Shown here in pieces: positions 9,360 to 16,492 of a DNA stretch of 64,000 nucleotides. Source of the stretch: an uncultured Candidatus Peregrinibacteria bacterium. Its GTDB lineage: Bacteria; Patescibacteriota; Gracilibacteria; Peribacterales; Peribacteraceae. The stretch is taken from NCBI GenBank assembly GCA_903825315.1, contig CAIKAD010000001.1, forward strand, positions 62,001-126,000, read 5' to 3'. Numbering within the stretch: position 1 is the first letter of the stretch; the number at the start of each line of letters is the position of its first letter. Position numbers and translations under genes: made by a program. Under the pieces are notes generated by a model that was given only the letters and a program-made list of their open reading frames with translations, was not told where the DNA came from and did not search any database.

Positions 9360-9398
9360 TCAGCCCCTCTTACGAGCGGTCTTGGTCTTCGTCGTCAT
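9360..9398 (-). CDS. Leader peptide 2 (Thr/Lys-rich, 12 aa)
   Basis: ATG at 9398 gives the 12-residue peptide MTTKTKTARKRG, with four Thr and three Lys, and then TGA. It is a near-copy of the C-terminus of leader peptide 1 (TTKTKTARKRG in both) at the protein and DNA level. It is too short for the ORF track. The stop codon lies inside the presumed antiterminator arm of the terminator that follows, the arrangement expected for ribosome-mediated attenuation. Role inferred from position upstream of asd and from Thr/Lys content. Confidence 0.65.
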   Translation of the reverse strand: MTTKTKTARKRG

Positions 9399-9477
9399 GG
9401 CGATGCCCGACGTAGAGGGGAAGATCCTGGCCGGTGGGGGTGGAGGATGTCCCAAGAAGTGGGGGGGGAATGAAATA

Positions 9478-9502
9478 CAAAAGAACCTCCGGAGGCGGAG
9501 GT
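9478..9502 (-). terminator. Attenuator terminator 1, distal to asd
   Basis: ACCTCCG-CCTC-CGGAGGT hairpin followed by TCTTTTGT. Its 5' arm ACCTCCGCCT can alternatively pair (9 of 10) with AGGCTGAGGT at 9535-9526, which contains the UGA of leader peptide 1. Confidence 0.7.
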
Positions 9503-9528
9503 CGTATGGGTCACGCGGATACAAAACC

Positions 9529-9630
9529 TCAGCCTCTCTTGCGAGCGGTCTTGGTCTTCGTCGTTGTGACAGTGGCGGACATCGGCATCAATGTACGTCC
9601 ACAGGCGGTCTGATGCAATGAGTTCTGCAT
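9529..9630 (-). CDS. Leader peptide 1 (Thr/Lys-rich, 33 aa)
   Basis: A short ORF from ATG 9630 with a GGAG 2 nt upstream; alternative ATGs lie further in. The 33-residue product ends TVTTTKTKTARKRG, with 8 Thr overall and 5 of its last 14 residues Thr. Resemblance to thrL-type leaders is by composition only. It lies 23 nt after the nitroreductase stop. Ribosome stalling on the Thr/Lys codons would free the AGGCTGAGGT segment to disrupt terminator 1; translation to the stop would mask it. The track shows it only as the tail of a longer shadow ORF. Confidence 0.65.
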   Translation of the reverse strand: MQNSLHQTACGRTLMPMSATVTTTKTKTARKRG

Positions 9631-9653
9631 AACTCCAGGAGGAAGCGGAAATC

Positions 9654-10148
9654 CTACCACCTCTCCCGGTGGATCTTCTGTGCGTCGTACTCTGCGTCCG
9701 TGTGCGGGGCGGGAGGTTCCTTGGCGTACCCGACGGGGATGATGTTGATGATCATATGGCCGGCGGGAATACCGAGCGCCTCCTTTACCTTCCCCGCGTT
9801 TTCCAACGACACATTCTTCCATACCGTTCCCAGTCCCAGTTCCGCCGCCTGCAGCATCATCGATTGTGACGCTATGGAGAGGTCCTGCACCGGCAGCATG
9901 GACTTGCCCTCCGGCATCACGGCCACGATGAGCGCCGGCGCCTCCTTTACAAAGTCACTGCCCACAACTGTGAACACAGCTTCCTTTACCGTGGGATCCC
10001 GCACCACGACAAACTCCACCGCCATGTTGTGTTTTGCGGTAGGGGAGAACTGCCCCGCTTTGATGATGTCAACGATCTGGTCATCGGCAACAGGATCGGA
10101 TTTGTAGGATCGCACAGCGCGGCGGGCGAGGATGGCGGGGAGGAGCAT
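9654..10148 (-). CDS. Nitroreductase-family flavoprotein
   Basis: A 164-residue protein with the nitroreductase fold signature: N-terminal RRAVRSYKSDPVADDQI with the FMN-phosphate-binding Arg pair, SPTAKHNMAVEFVVV, and the C-terminal AAELGLGTVWKN and IIPVGYAKE motifs. These are FMN-dependent NAD(P)H oxidoreductases; the natural substrate is usually unknown. At about 165 residues it is in the short subgroup. A TACAAT box is about 35 nt upstream of the ATG, leaving a short leader. It is immediately upstream of the asd leader region on the same strand, so asd may be read from this promoter. Confidence 0.9.
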   Translation of the reverse strand: MLLPAILARRAVRSYKSDPVADDQIVDIIKAGQFSPTAKHNMAVEFVVVRDPTVKEAVFTVVGSDFVKEAPALIVAVMPEGKSMLPVQDLSIASQSMMLQAAELGLGTVWKNVSLENAGKVKEALGIPAGHMIINIIPVGYAKEPPAPHTDAEYDAQKIHRERW

Positions 10149-10473
10149 ACGTTGTGGGAACCAAGGAAAAGTGGGTCAATTGTAGCAAGAACGGCCTTGT
10201 AGCATCCCGAGTTCTTGGTACACTTGTCCGCGCAGGATTCTTCTGTCCTTACAGGAGTTTCTCTGCCGACGCCCTCGTTCATTCAGTCGTACGTGCCGTG
10301 GCACGTAGATCCAAAGCGGATCTCGTGGATCCATAGCACCAATCTTGTTCTTTCTCTCCTATACGTGCCGTGGTGGCGTCCACCTTCGCCCTTTATCCAG
10401 ATTGCGTCTGGGGAAGGCTACGGTGGACTCAGTGAAGTATCACCCCGGTATGCCCTCGTTCTCAGATATACGT
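10149..10473. repeat. Gene-free region with repeated tRNA-Leu 5'-end fragments
   Basis: No convincing gene. The 12-mer TACGTGCCGTGG, which in the third position is the 5' flank plus acceptor strand of tRNA-Leu (10469), also occurs at 10290 and 10362; the 10362 copy extends to TACGTGCCGTGGTGGCG, 17 nt identical to the tRNA start. Copies 1 and 3 are each preceded by GCCCTCGTTC. The first copy forms a palindrome TACGTGCC-GT-GGCACGTA. The pattern looks like degenerate tandem duplication of the tRNA upstream/5' region. Confidence 0.6.
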
Positions 10474-10560
10474 GCCGTGGTGGCGGAATTGGTAGACGCA
10501 CTAGCTTGAGGGGCTAGCACTCGCAAGAGTGTGGAGGTTCGAGTCCTCTCCACGGCACCA
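10474..10560 (+). tRNA. tRNA-Leu (anticodon GAG)
   Basis: 87 nt with encoded CCA. The acceptor stem GCCGTGG pairs with CCACGGC and is followed by ACCA. The D arm has GGTAGACGC, the anticodon stem CTAGC/GCTAG encloses loop TTGAGGG giving GAG (reads CUC/CUU Leu), a class II variable arm CACTCGCAAGAGTG follows, and the T arm GGAGG-TTCGAGT-CCTCT closes. It marks the left limit of the accessory region. Confidence 0.95.
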
Positions 10561-10682
10561 CAAAGGGGTCACAACCGATTACACTTTCGTCCTTACCGCG
10601 AACGTCCCCGCAAGGGCGGCGCTGGTCGGTGAAGCGGTATGACCCCCGCCCGAGGAAACATATATCTGATCGTGAGCACAGT

Positions 10683-10871
10683 TCAGGAAGGGCGCTCACT
10701 TTTCACGATTTCGTCCCACAGCCGATGGAATTCCTCGTCGCTGGGAGGAGGAGGAAGACGACCGAACTTCTTCTCCACAATATCAAGAACGATCTTTGCA
10801 TACTGCCGAGCCCATTGCCGCTGATCCTCTTCGGCCATTGGCAAGTGCTTTACTTTGAATCGCTGCTCCAT
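10683..10871 (-). CDS. Small charged hypothetical protein
   Basis: A 62-residue ORF rich in charged and aromatic residues (for example QWARQYAKIVLDIVEKKFG and DEEFHRLWDEIV), predicted all-helical and cytoplasmic. I recognise no family. It is the first candidate gene of the accessory region after the tRNA and reads on the same strand as the defense cluster. Codon pattern is plausible and nothing else occupies the stretch, but evidence is limited to the ORF itself. Confidence 0.4.
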   Translation of the reverse strand: MEQRFKVKHLPMAEEDQRQWARQYAKIVLDIVEKKFGRLPPPPSDEEFHRLWDEIVKSERPS

Positions 10872-10968
10872 GAGAAGATATTCCTCTTGGGGGGCTTCCC
10901 ACGCAACCGCAAATGGGGCGGCGGTTCCGAAGGTTCCTATGGCAGACCTTTGGGATGTGGGGGGTGGT

Positions 10969-11823
10969 TTACATTATTTGAGGGTTTGAATTTCGAAGTG
11001 GGACAATCCTGTTTACAGCTTGTGTAGTTGAATTATGAATCTTGCTTATGTAGTGAATTACTTTTTGATGGGGAAAATGAAAGTACCATGAGTAGCTACA
11101 AAGCTCAGATACTTCATTCAAATAATCCCATACAGTTGCCTTCTGTTCATCGGTTAATTTGATGTTTCCTGTTTGTAAAGCAAGGAGATAGATCGCATCA
11201 ATTGTTGCGTGTATTTCTGGATCACTTTCAAAAAATTGCCAGAGCTTTTTCCCAGGAGTGAAATGCATGAATGCATTCCGTACATTCGCATTCAAACTCT
11301 TGATTGCATTAATGTCTGATTTTGGAAGGGTTAGTAATCTTTGCTTTTTACATCTCTTTATTGCTTCAGGGAAACTGATTAGCTGCTTTACTTCAATCCT
11401 TTCTCTCTTGAGCTCATATTCGTTATGCCATCTAAAGACATGATATGCGTACGACCTCATAAATCTTGGTAGGGGTCGCCATCTGTTGCCCTGAAAGCTT
11501 TTTCTTACCATTGCATCCAATTTGGATCGAACAAAGTGGCTAACTTGCATAAACAAAATTTTCCGACTGCTCATTTTTTTCCGATTCCACCACAATACAT
11601 TTTCATCATTTCCCTGGTGAAGTGCACAGATTGCAAAACCATACAGTGAACAATGCAAAGCTATCATTGCCCATTTCATCTTATGTCTAAGTCTGGGGCG
11701 CTGTTGGTAGCAACCCATTTCAAATACTGTGTGATTTGGTGAATTGAGAAATTCCCGAGCTGCTGATAATGACTCGACTGCATTCTCAATCTCGTTCAAT
11801 TCAATGTTTGACAGCAGATTCAT
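10969..11823 (-). CDS. HEPN-motif protein (putative RNase)
   Basis: A 284-residue helical protein. Near residues 182-187 it has VRNAFMHFTP, an R-N-x3-H form of the R-x4-6-H motif that is the catalytic signature of HEPN ribonucleases and occurs in many Abi-type and toxin proteins; the following F-x-P-G-x-x-L-W also matches this group. No other domain is recognised. It lies downstream of the defense operon but after an intrinsic terminator and a 180-nt gap, so it is probably its own transcription unit. AT-rich like the operon. Role as an abortive-infection RNase is inference; it could also be a structural HEPN protein. Confidence 0.6.
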   Translation of the reverse strand: MNLLSNIELNEIENAVESLSAAREFLNSPNHTVFEMGCYQQRPRLRHKMKWAMIALHCSLYGFAICALHQGNDENVLWWNRKKMSSRKILFMQVSHFVRSKLDAMVRKSFQGNRWRPLPRFMRSYAYHVFRWHNEYELKRERIEVKQLISFPEAIKRCKKQRLLTLPKSDINAIKSLNANVRNAFMHFTPGKKLWQFFESDPEIHATIDAIYLLALQTGNIKLTDEQKATVWDYLNEVSELCSYSWYFHFPHQKVIHYISKIHNSTTQAVNRIVPLRNSNPQIM

Positions 11824-11993
11824 ATTTCCATTCTACATCCTTTGCTCATATTGGCAGCCCCCCAAGATATCTATAACGCGGGGCTCTTCGACGCCTTCTT
11901 ACAGTGGTATCAAGTCCTGAAAAATATCGCAACCGTCGCAACTGTGGCGTAGAGGTGATCTGTTGGGAGCGGAGAGGTACCGGGAGGCGAAGT

Positions 11994-12013
11994 AAAAACG
12001 GGCTGATCAGCCC
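11994..12013 (-). terminator. Intrinsic terminator of the defense operon
   Basis: The palindrome GGGCTGATCAGCCC (12000-12013) is followed on the minus strand by GTTTTTAC. The stop codon of the DUF2188 gene (12009-12007) lies inside the hairpin, so translation ends exactly where transcription is set to end. Confidence 0.7.
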
Positions 12014-12234
12014 AAAATTTCGGGAGGGTCGTTGCCGTACGAATCCTTCTGCCGGATTTGGCCGTGCAGACCTTGGATGACGAGTTCTTCCTTGTTTCTA
12101 CGTGCAATGCCGCGTGCTATCTTGATTGCCTCGGCCTGAGTTTCGGTAACCGCAGCCGCACGATGAGCTTTGGCGAGTTTGACGATCCATTTGTGATCCA
12201 GTTTACGGGGGGAGACGAAGCGTAGAGGAGTCAT
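12007..12234 (-). CDS. DUF2188 family protein
   Basis: A 75-residue protein whose core DHKWIVKLAKAHRAAAV, then TQAEAIKIARGIA, then ELVIQGLHGQI and KDSYGNDPP, matches the DUF2188 pattern (W-x-V ... T-q-x-e-A ... E-l-v-I-h-g ... i-r-e-k-d-S-Y-G-n-D-P). Function of the family is unknown; members are small and often found near mobile genes. The track ORF begins at 12348, but the extra 38 residues overlap the upstream gene and lack similarity, so I take the ATG at 12234. Last gene of the operon; its stop is embedded in the terminator. Confidence 0.7.
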   Translation of the reverse strand: MTPLRFVSPRKLDHKWIVKLAKAHRAAAVTETQAEAIKIARGIARRNKEELVIQGLHGQIRQKDSYGNDPPEILG

Positions 12235-12307
12235 ATGCGAGTGGGGGTGCCTTCCCGGTACCTCTTCCACGTAGAAAAACGAGCAAAACCTCATTGTGTT
12301 ACAAAAA

Positions 12308-13153
12308 TCATCGGGGAAACTGGATTCCAATGACGGAGATTCTCCCATTTCCTACCAAATAAGGTTTCGAAAATGTTTCAGGGACGCTGTCGTTGCTAAA
12401 CAAAATTATGACCCCCCTATCCAATCTAGTCCCCTCCATCATGCGTAATGTTTGCTGTATGGCATGACGCATGGCCTCTTCGAAAATTTGATCAACTACA
12501 AACTTTGTCTCAACCAGAATTGAATAGTTTTCAAAGAACAGCACTAGATCGGCACGCATGTTCTCACGAATCGGAACTTCAACCTTGGCAACAGATGAAC
12601 GGGAAGATTCGAAGTATTGCTTAACCAATTTAATTACATCCGTTTCCCGTAATGTTGTATTCGTGGGTACTCGCATTTTACTGCTTTCAATGAACTTTTT
12701 GAGAGCCAGTAATGACAATTCAACCTCTATGGTACTACCCATAAATGCCAACCAAGCAAATACAGTCCGCAACACGAACATGGCTTCATCTCTCGTAACA
12801 CGACGACCGGAATGCGTTACTCTATTGCGGATAGCTTTCGCATCTTTGTAGTCAGACCAAAGATGATTGCGCTTATCGATCTGACGCCCGATAGCAACTG
12901 GCACAAAAGTATCTAAACGTGAATCAAAGTCAGTTCTCGTTCTTTCTTCCAACCATTTGACCAACAATGGATCGAGTTTTGATTCCAATGTCGGGAATAC
13001 TCTATTTGAGACATATGCCTCGAGCGCCGTAATAGCTTCGAGGATCACTGCACGTAAAACCTTCTCATCACCAGAATTAAATAACTCCTCCGCAATCGCT
13101 AGAAGCTCTTTCGGCGTGTGCAGCTCGGCACGAGGGATCGAGGAATCAGGCAT
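12308..13153 (-). CDS. HEPN-PD-(D/E)XK nuclease fusion
   Basis: A 281-residue protein with two recognisable parts. The N-terminal helical half carries AIRNRVTHSG, an R109-N-x3-H114 HEPN signature. The C-terminal half shows the pattern RADLVLFF (D202) followed by ILVETKFV (E215-x-K217), the D...ExK core of the restriction-endonuclease-like fold. It starts 4 nt after the NurA-like gene stop, so it is translationally coupled to the methyltransferase-HerA-NurA genes. I infer a nuclease effector of that operon acting on RNA, DNA or both; the pairing of the two nuclease folds is unusual. Target unknown. Confidence 0.6.
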   Translation of the reverse strand: MPDSSIPRAELHTPKELLAIAEELFNSGDEKVLRAVILEAITALEAYVSNRVFPTLESKLDPLLVKWLEERTRTDFDSRLDTFVPVAIGRQIDKRNHLWSDYKDAKAIRNRVTHSGRRVTRDEAMFVLRTVFAWLAFMGSTIEVELSLLALKKFIESSKMRVPTNTTLRETDVIKLVKQYFESSRSSVAKVEVPIRENMRADLVLFFENYSILVETKFVVDQIFEEAMRHAIQQTLRMMEGTRLDRGVIILFSNDSVPETFSKPYLVGNGRISVIGIQFPR

Positions 13154-13157
13154 AGAA

Positions 13158-14492
13158 TTAGTGAACTTTTTCCTTGGAGAATTTTTCCAAAATAACGCTA
13201 CTCGGATGATTTGCTAATGAAACCAGCTTGTTCGCTAGGGACACAGGCAATAGCGACGAATCATACATATCGCACTTCAATAAGCTGATGTTTTGCAGAA
13301 TGACATGAAGATTACGGATATCCCTTTCTGTCGGAGCCTCAAGGACTTCCTTGCCCGCAAGAGTCACTACATACGTGCGATCATCTCCGGATTTGAATAT
13401 GACTTTATTGCCAAAATAAGTACTCCGTCCGTAGGTTTTAGTGGGGTCTGCTTTACCAGGAACGATGTATTTATGAATGTAAGTGTTATCTAATAGAAGG
13501 ACTGAATTAGGCTTTAGTCTTCTCATAATCTCATCTGCGTGCTCTACGAAGGCACCGCTTTTTTCTAGGCCAGCAAGATGCAACTCGTGGTTATCGAATA
13601 AATATTCGATCAACCGCTGCATTGGTCGGTGCATGTTGGCCGTTTGGCCAAAGAATGCCAAAGGTCCGTCAATGATGAATAGCACTTGTTTCAAACTCGA
13701 AGGATTGTCTCTCACCAAAGATCGCAAAATGTAGATCAAGATAAATTGTTCAAGGAGTTTTGTTACGTATCCCAGAATCCCACTAGCTCCTAGCTCATTA
13801 TCTACAGCCTCATGCAGTCGGAATACATCTGTTAAGTAGAGTTTCTCCGAGCAATGGCTACATGCCAATGTAAAATCGGCTTTAATATGAGTGCTGCCAA
13901 TTTTTACCCGCTCTCCACAGCTAGGACAGCTTGAAAGCTCCCATAGTGCTATTGGGGAACGCGAGTATTCTTCAAACAAGAACCATTTGAGGGTCTCTAT
14001 AAGCTTACGTGACTCTGTTCGGGGCTCGGCTGTAAAGAACTCATAGACAGATCTTCTCACCGTATTGGTCAATGTAAGCTCATCTCCAAGGGCAATGTTC
14101 TTCGTGGGGAGAATGAACTTGAAGCGCTCAATATCTTTTAGACGAGCCATATCACTGGGATCGATAAATGGTTTTTGCCCCAGTTCTTCGAGATCATTCA
14201 GCTTGAAAGCGAGAGCGCCGAATTGAAAGAAAGCTAAAGTCGAGGAGGGAAAGGACTTTTTTACAGAGATATCCGTATAACCTCCGTCTATTGCAATAAC
14301 ATGCTTTATTGGACTCTCAATTGAGGTATCTAGCTCCACGATTAATTGTTCAGGTAGCTCAACTTCCTCTGCGCTTTTTGGTAAGTGACAACGCTCCAAA
14401 TACTTCACCACTTCTTCATCTTGGATAACTTTGCTATGTGCGGATTTACTCGCATATTCACTCGGCCGTTTACCTTTACTTGAATAGCCCAT
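13158..14492 (-). CDS. NurA-like nuclease with zinc ribbon
   Basis: A 444-residue protein with the NurA pattern: the first metal-binding acid in HVIAIDGGYTD (D69), the second in VLFIIDGPLAF (D275), and a later acidic strand NSVLLLDNTYIH (D335). NurA nucleases pair with HerA ATPases for DNA end processing. Between the first two motifs is a zinc-ribbon-like insertion CPSC (189-192) and CSHC (211-214), which is not typical of archaeal NurA. The gene begins 5 nt after the HerA-like gene stop, in keeping with a HerA-NurA complex. In this operon the complex is more likely a defense machine than housekeeping repair. Confidence 0.7.
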   Translation of the reverse strand: MGYSSKGKRPSEYASKSAHSKVIQDEEVVKYLERCHLPKSAEEVELPEQLIVELDTSIESPIKHVIAIDGGYTDISVKKSFPSSTLAFFQFGALAFKLNDLEELGQKPFIDPSDMARLKDIERFKFILPTKNIALGDELTLTNTVRRSVYEFFTAEPRTESRKLIETLKWFLFEEYSRSPIALWELSSCPSCGERVKIGSTHIKADFTLACSHCSEKLYLTDVFRLHEAVDNELGASGILGYVTKLLEQFILIYILRSLVRDNPSSLKQVLFIIDGPLAFFGQTANMHRPMQRLIEYLFDNHELHLAGLEKSGAFVEHADEIMRRLKPNSVLLLDNTYIHKYIVPGKADPTKTYGRSTYFGNKVIFKSGDDRTYVVTLAGKEVLEAPTERDIRNLHVILQNISLLKCDMYDSSLLPVSLANKLVSLANHPSSVILEKFSKEKVH

Positions 14493-14497
14493 ATCTC

Positions 14498-16492
14498 TTA
14501 TTTCTTGGCAGTAAAACGGTCAATCTGAACTGGAACTACGAAAGGATTTGAATATGTTTTCATCCTCACAAAGCCCTTATCTTTGTCAGCGCTAAAGCGG
14601 ATGAGTCCGTCTGTGAAATCAGAGAAGTCATAGTATTTCCTAAGCTCTCTAATTTCGTCTTCATTGTTCAGATGGGCGATGAACCAGTTTTGAGTATTCT
14701 TCAGGATATTCGCACTGATTGAGCTAACTTCTTGGGTGGCATAGATAAGTGCGAGGTTCAATTTGGCACCTTCTTTCGCAATCTTGTTGTAGATTTGGCT
14801 TAGATCCCGATCTTCCCTGTGAGGGAACAGGTTATGCGCTTCTTCAAAGTAAAACTGGATGAAGTTATTAGGCTTATTGCTGATGAAAGTGGCCAATGAT
14901 TCGTTAAAAATCTTCTTGCAGATTCTTTCGGAGTACAGGCTCTGCACGTTTGCCTCTCCTTGCGATAGATCGACGATAACGATTTCACCGTTCCGCAGTG
15001 CCTGGATGATGTCTTCCTCGAAAGAGCTATCAAGAGAGGCTGTATGCATCTGCTGAATCGAACGGAGCATCGTATACCCACTGACGCTTGGGGAACCTCC
15101 TGGCGATTTCTTTCTTGTGAGGAAGGTTAGAAGTGCCTTTAGATCTTCATCAGCCCATTCTCTGCCCTTTTCATTCTTGTACTTCTTAAAGTAATCCATA
15201 TCCTCATAGTGGTCCCAAATGTACTCAAACCACTCAGTAGCTTCTTCTACAGAAATGCCTGACTTAGGGTCAAGTTTCTTGAGAGCATCGAGCTCAATTT
15301 GTTCCTGGATTTCTGCGCAGGTCTCGAAGTATACCTTGAAACTGCTAGGCTGATCGAAACCTGCTTTGTAAAGACAGCATTGGTATACAGCCTTCTTTCT
15401 TCTATACCTCGTTGCAGCCGACCCTTTTTGTTCCTCAGGTTCGATAAGCTCTATTGAACGGAAGCTCTGAACATAATGTCCCGACTCATCAACGAGACCC
15501 GCTTTAACAATCTCAAAACCAGATTCGATCTGAGTATAAAAGTTGATTTTCATGATCTTAAATCCATCTTTAGGAATTGTGCTGTAGCGACTGACCTTGT
15601 CTTGGTAGAGCTCAAAAATAGCCGTTCCTTCATCTTGAAGGTTGGCGTTTGCGTACTCACCATTGATGTCGAAAATAATCTGCCCCACAGGGAATTTAGG
15701 CGCTTCATCACTATCAAAGGGGGTGAGGTTAGCTTCGGGCTTGCTGGTCGGCTTGCGCGCATCGGTGAGCTTCGACTTAGCTTCTCCACTAATCTTCTCT
15801 GTCGCTTCGATAATCTTTTTCACTGTGTTCGATTTGCCTGTTCTGGTCATACCAAACAGCGCCGTTCTCTTTCCAAGAAAGTCTTGAGGGTTTATGCACA
15901 CGGCTACCTCCTTTCCTTGATCTTGGAAGCGTCGGCTGGAGCTATAACGAACAGAGCCGATTTTCACATCATGGGCAGAGATAGAACCCGCATTCACGAT
16001 ATAGCCAAGTACGTTCTCCCGAGGCTTATAAACCTTGTAATGATGGGCGCTGTAAAAATTCTCCACATCAGCTCCGAAGACTGTTTTTCCATTCTCTTGA
16101 TAGAAGGTACCGAGTACTTTGCACTCCAATCCTGAGAAACTGAATTCATAACGAGTGAACTGATCCAGCTCACTTTCGGATCCAGTGGTCTTTAGGTTGT
16201 CTTTGTAATATTCAATCATTGAACTGGTCACATCGTTTTCTGTAGGTAGATCTGTTGGCTCAAGTACGCGCAAGAGAATCGCTTCAGCGCCTTTGTCATT
16301 CTCGTTCTCGTAGAACGCCAACAAGAAAGACCCTTGTGGAATACCACCCACCTTGTATTTCCATGAGTCAGCCACGAGAAGATATGCTTTCTGATAATCG
16401 AGATAAAACGGTCGACCCACGAACGCATCCTCTTTACACCCTTCTTTGAGGATATCCACGTTAACGATGTCTTTGAGAATGGCTAAGCTCAT
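14498..16492 (-). CDS. HerA-like hexameric ATPase (DUF87)
   Basis: A 664-residue FtsK/HerA-family ATPase. An N-terminal beta-barrel-like region precedes Walker A FGMTRTGKSNT (213-223); QIIFDINGEY is the next hydrophobic strand; FYFEEAHNLF is the Walker B/catalytic Glu strand; LALIYATQEVSSISANIL and WFIAHL match the HerA sensor and Arg-finger region. HerA proteins thread DNA for a partner NurA nuclease, here encoded next. Its ATG overlaps the methyltransferase TGA (ATGA), indicating coupling. An insertion around residues 400-460 is not recognised. Confidence 0.85.
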   Translation of the reverse strand: MSLAILKDIVNVDILKEGCKEDAFVGRPFYLDYQKAYLLVADSWKYKVGGIPQGSFLLAFYENENDKGAEAILLRVLEPTDLPTENDVTSSMIEYYKDNLKTTGSESELDQFTRYEFSFSGLECKVLGTFYQENGKTVFGADVENFYSAHHYKVYKPRENVLGYIVNAGSISAHDVKIGSVRYSSSRRFQDQGKEVAVCINPQDFLGKRTALFGMTRTGKSNTVKKIIEATEKISGEAKSKLTDARKPTSKPEANLTPFDSDEAPKFPVGQIIFDINGEYANANLQDEGTAIFELYQDKVSRYSTIPKDGFKIMKINFYTQIESGFEIVKAGLVDESGHYVQSFRSIELIEPEEQKGSAATRYRRKKAVYQCCLYKAGFDQPSSFKVYFETCAEIQEQIELDALKKLDPKSGISVEEATEWFEYIWDHYEDMDYFKKYKNEKGREWADEDLKALLTFLTRKKSPGGSPSVSGYTMLRSIQQMHTASLDSSFEEDIIQALRNGEIVIVDLSQGEANVQSLYSERICKKIFNESLATFISNKPNNFIQFYFEEAHNLFPHREDRDLSQIYNKIAKEGAKLNLALIYATQEVSSISANILKNTQNWFIAHLNNEDEIRELRKYYDFSDFTDGLIRFSADKDKGFVRMKTYSNPFVVPVQIDRFTAKK

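Noticed and set aside
10561-10680. tRNA 3'-end att duplication marking the right border
   Set aside because: I looked for the tRNA-Leu 3' end (TTCGAGTCCTCTCCACGGC) near 25.1 kb and did not find it; the serine integrase does not require it.
10514-10699. 61-residue minus-strand ORF ending VPWRGLEPPHSCEC
   Set aside because: It is the antisense read-through of tRNA-Leu; this ending is a well-known spurious ORF tail from Leu tRNA genes.
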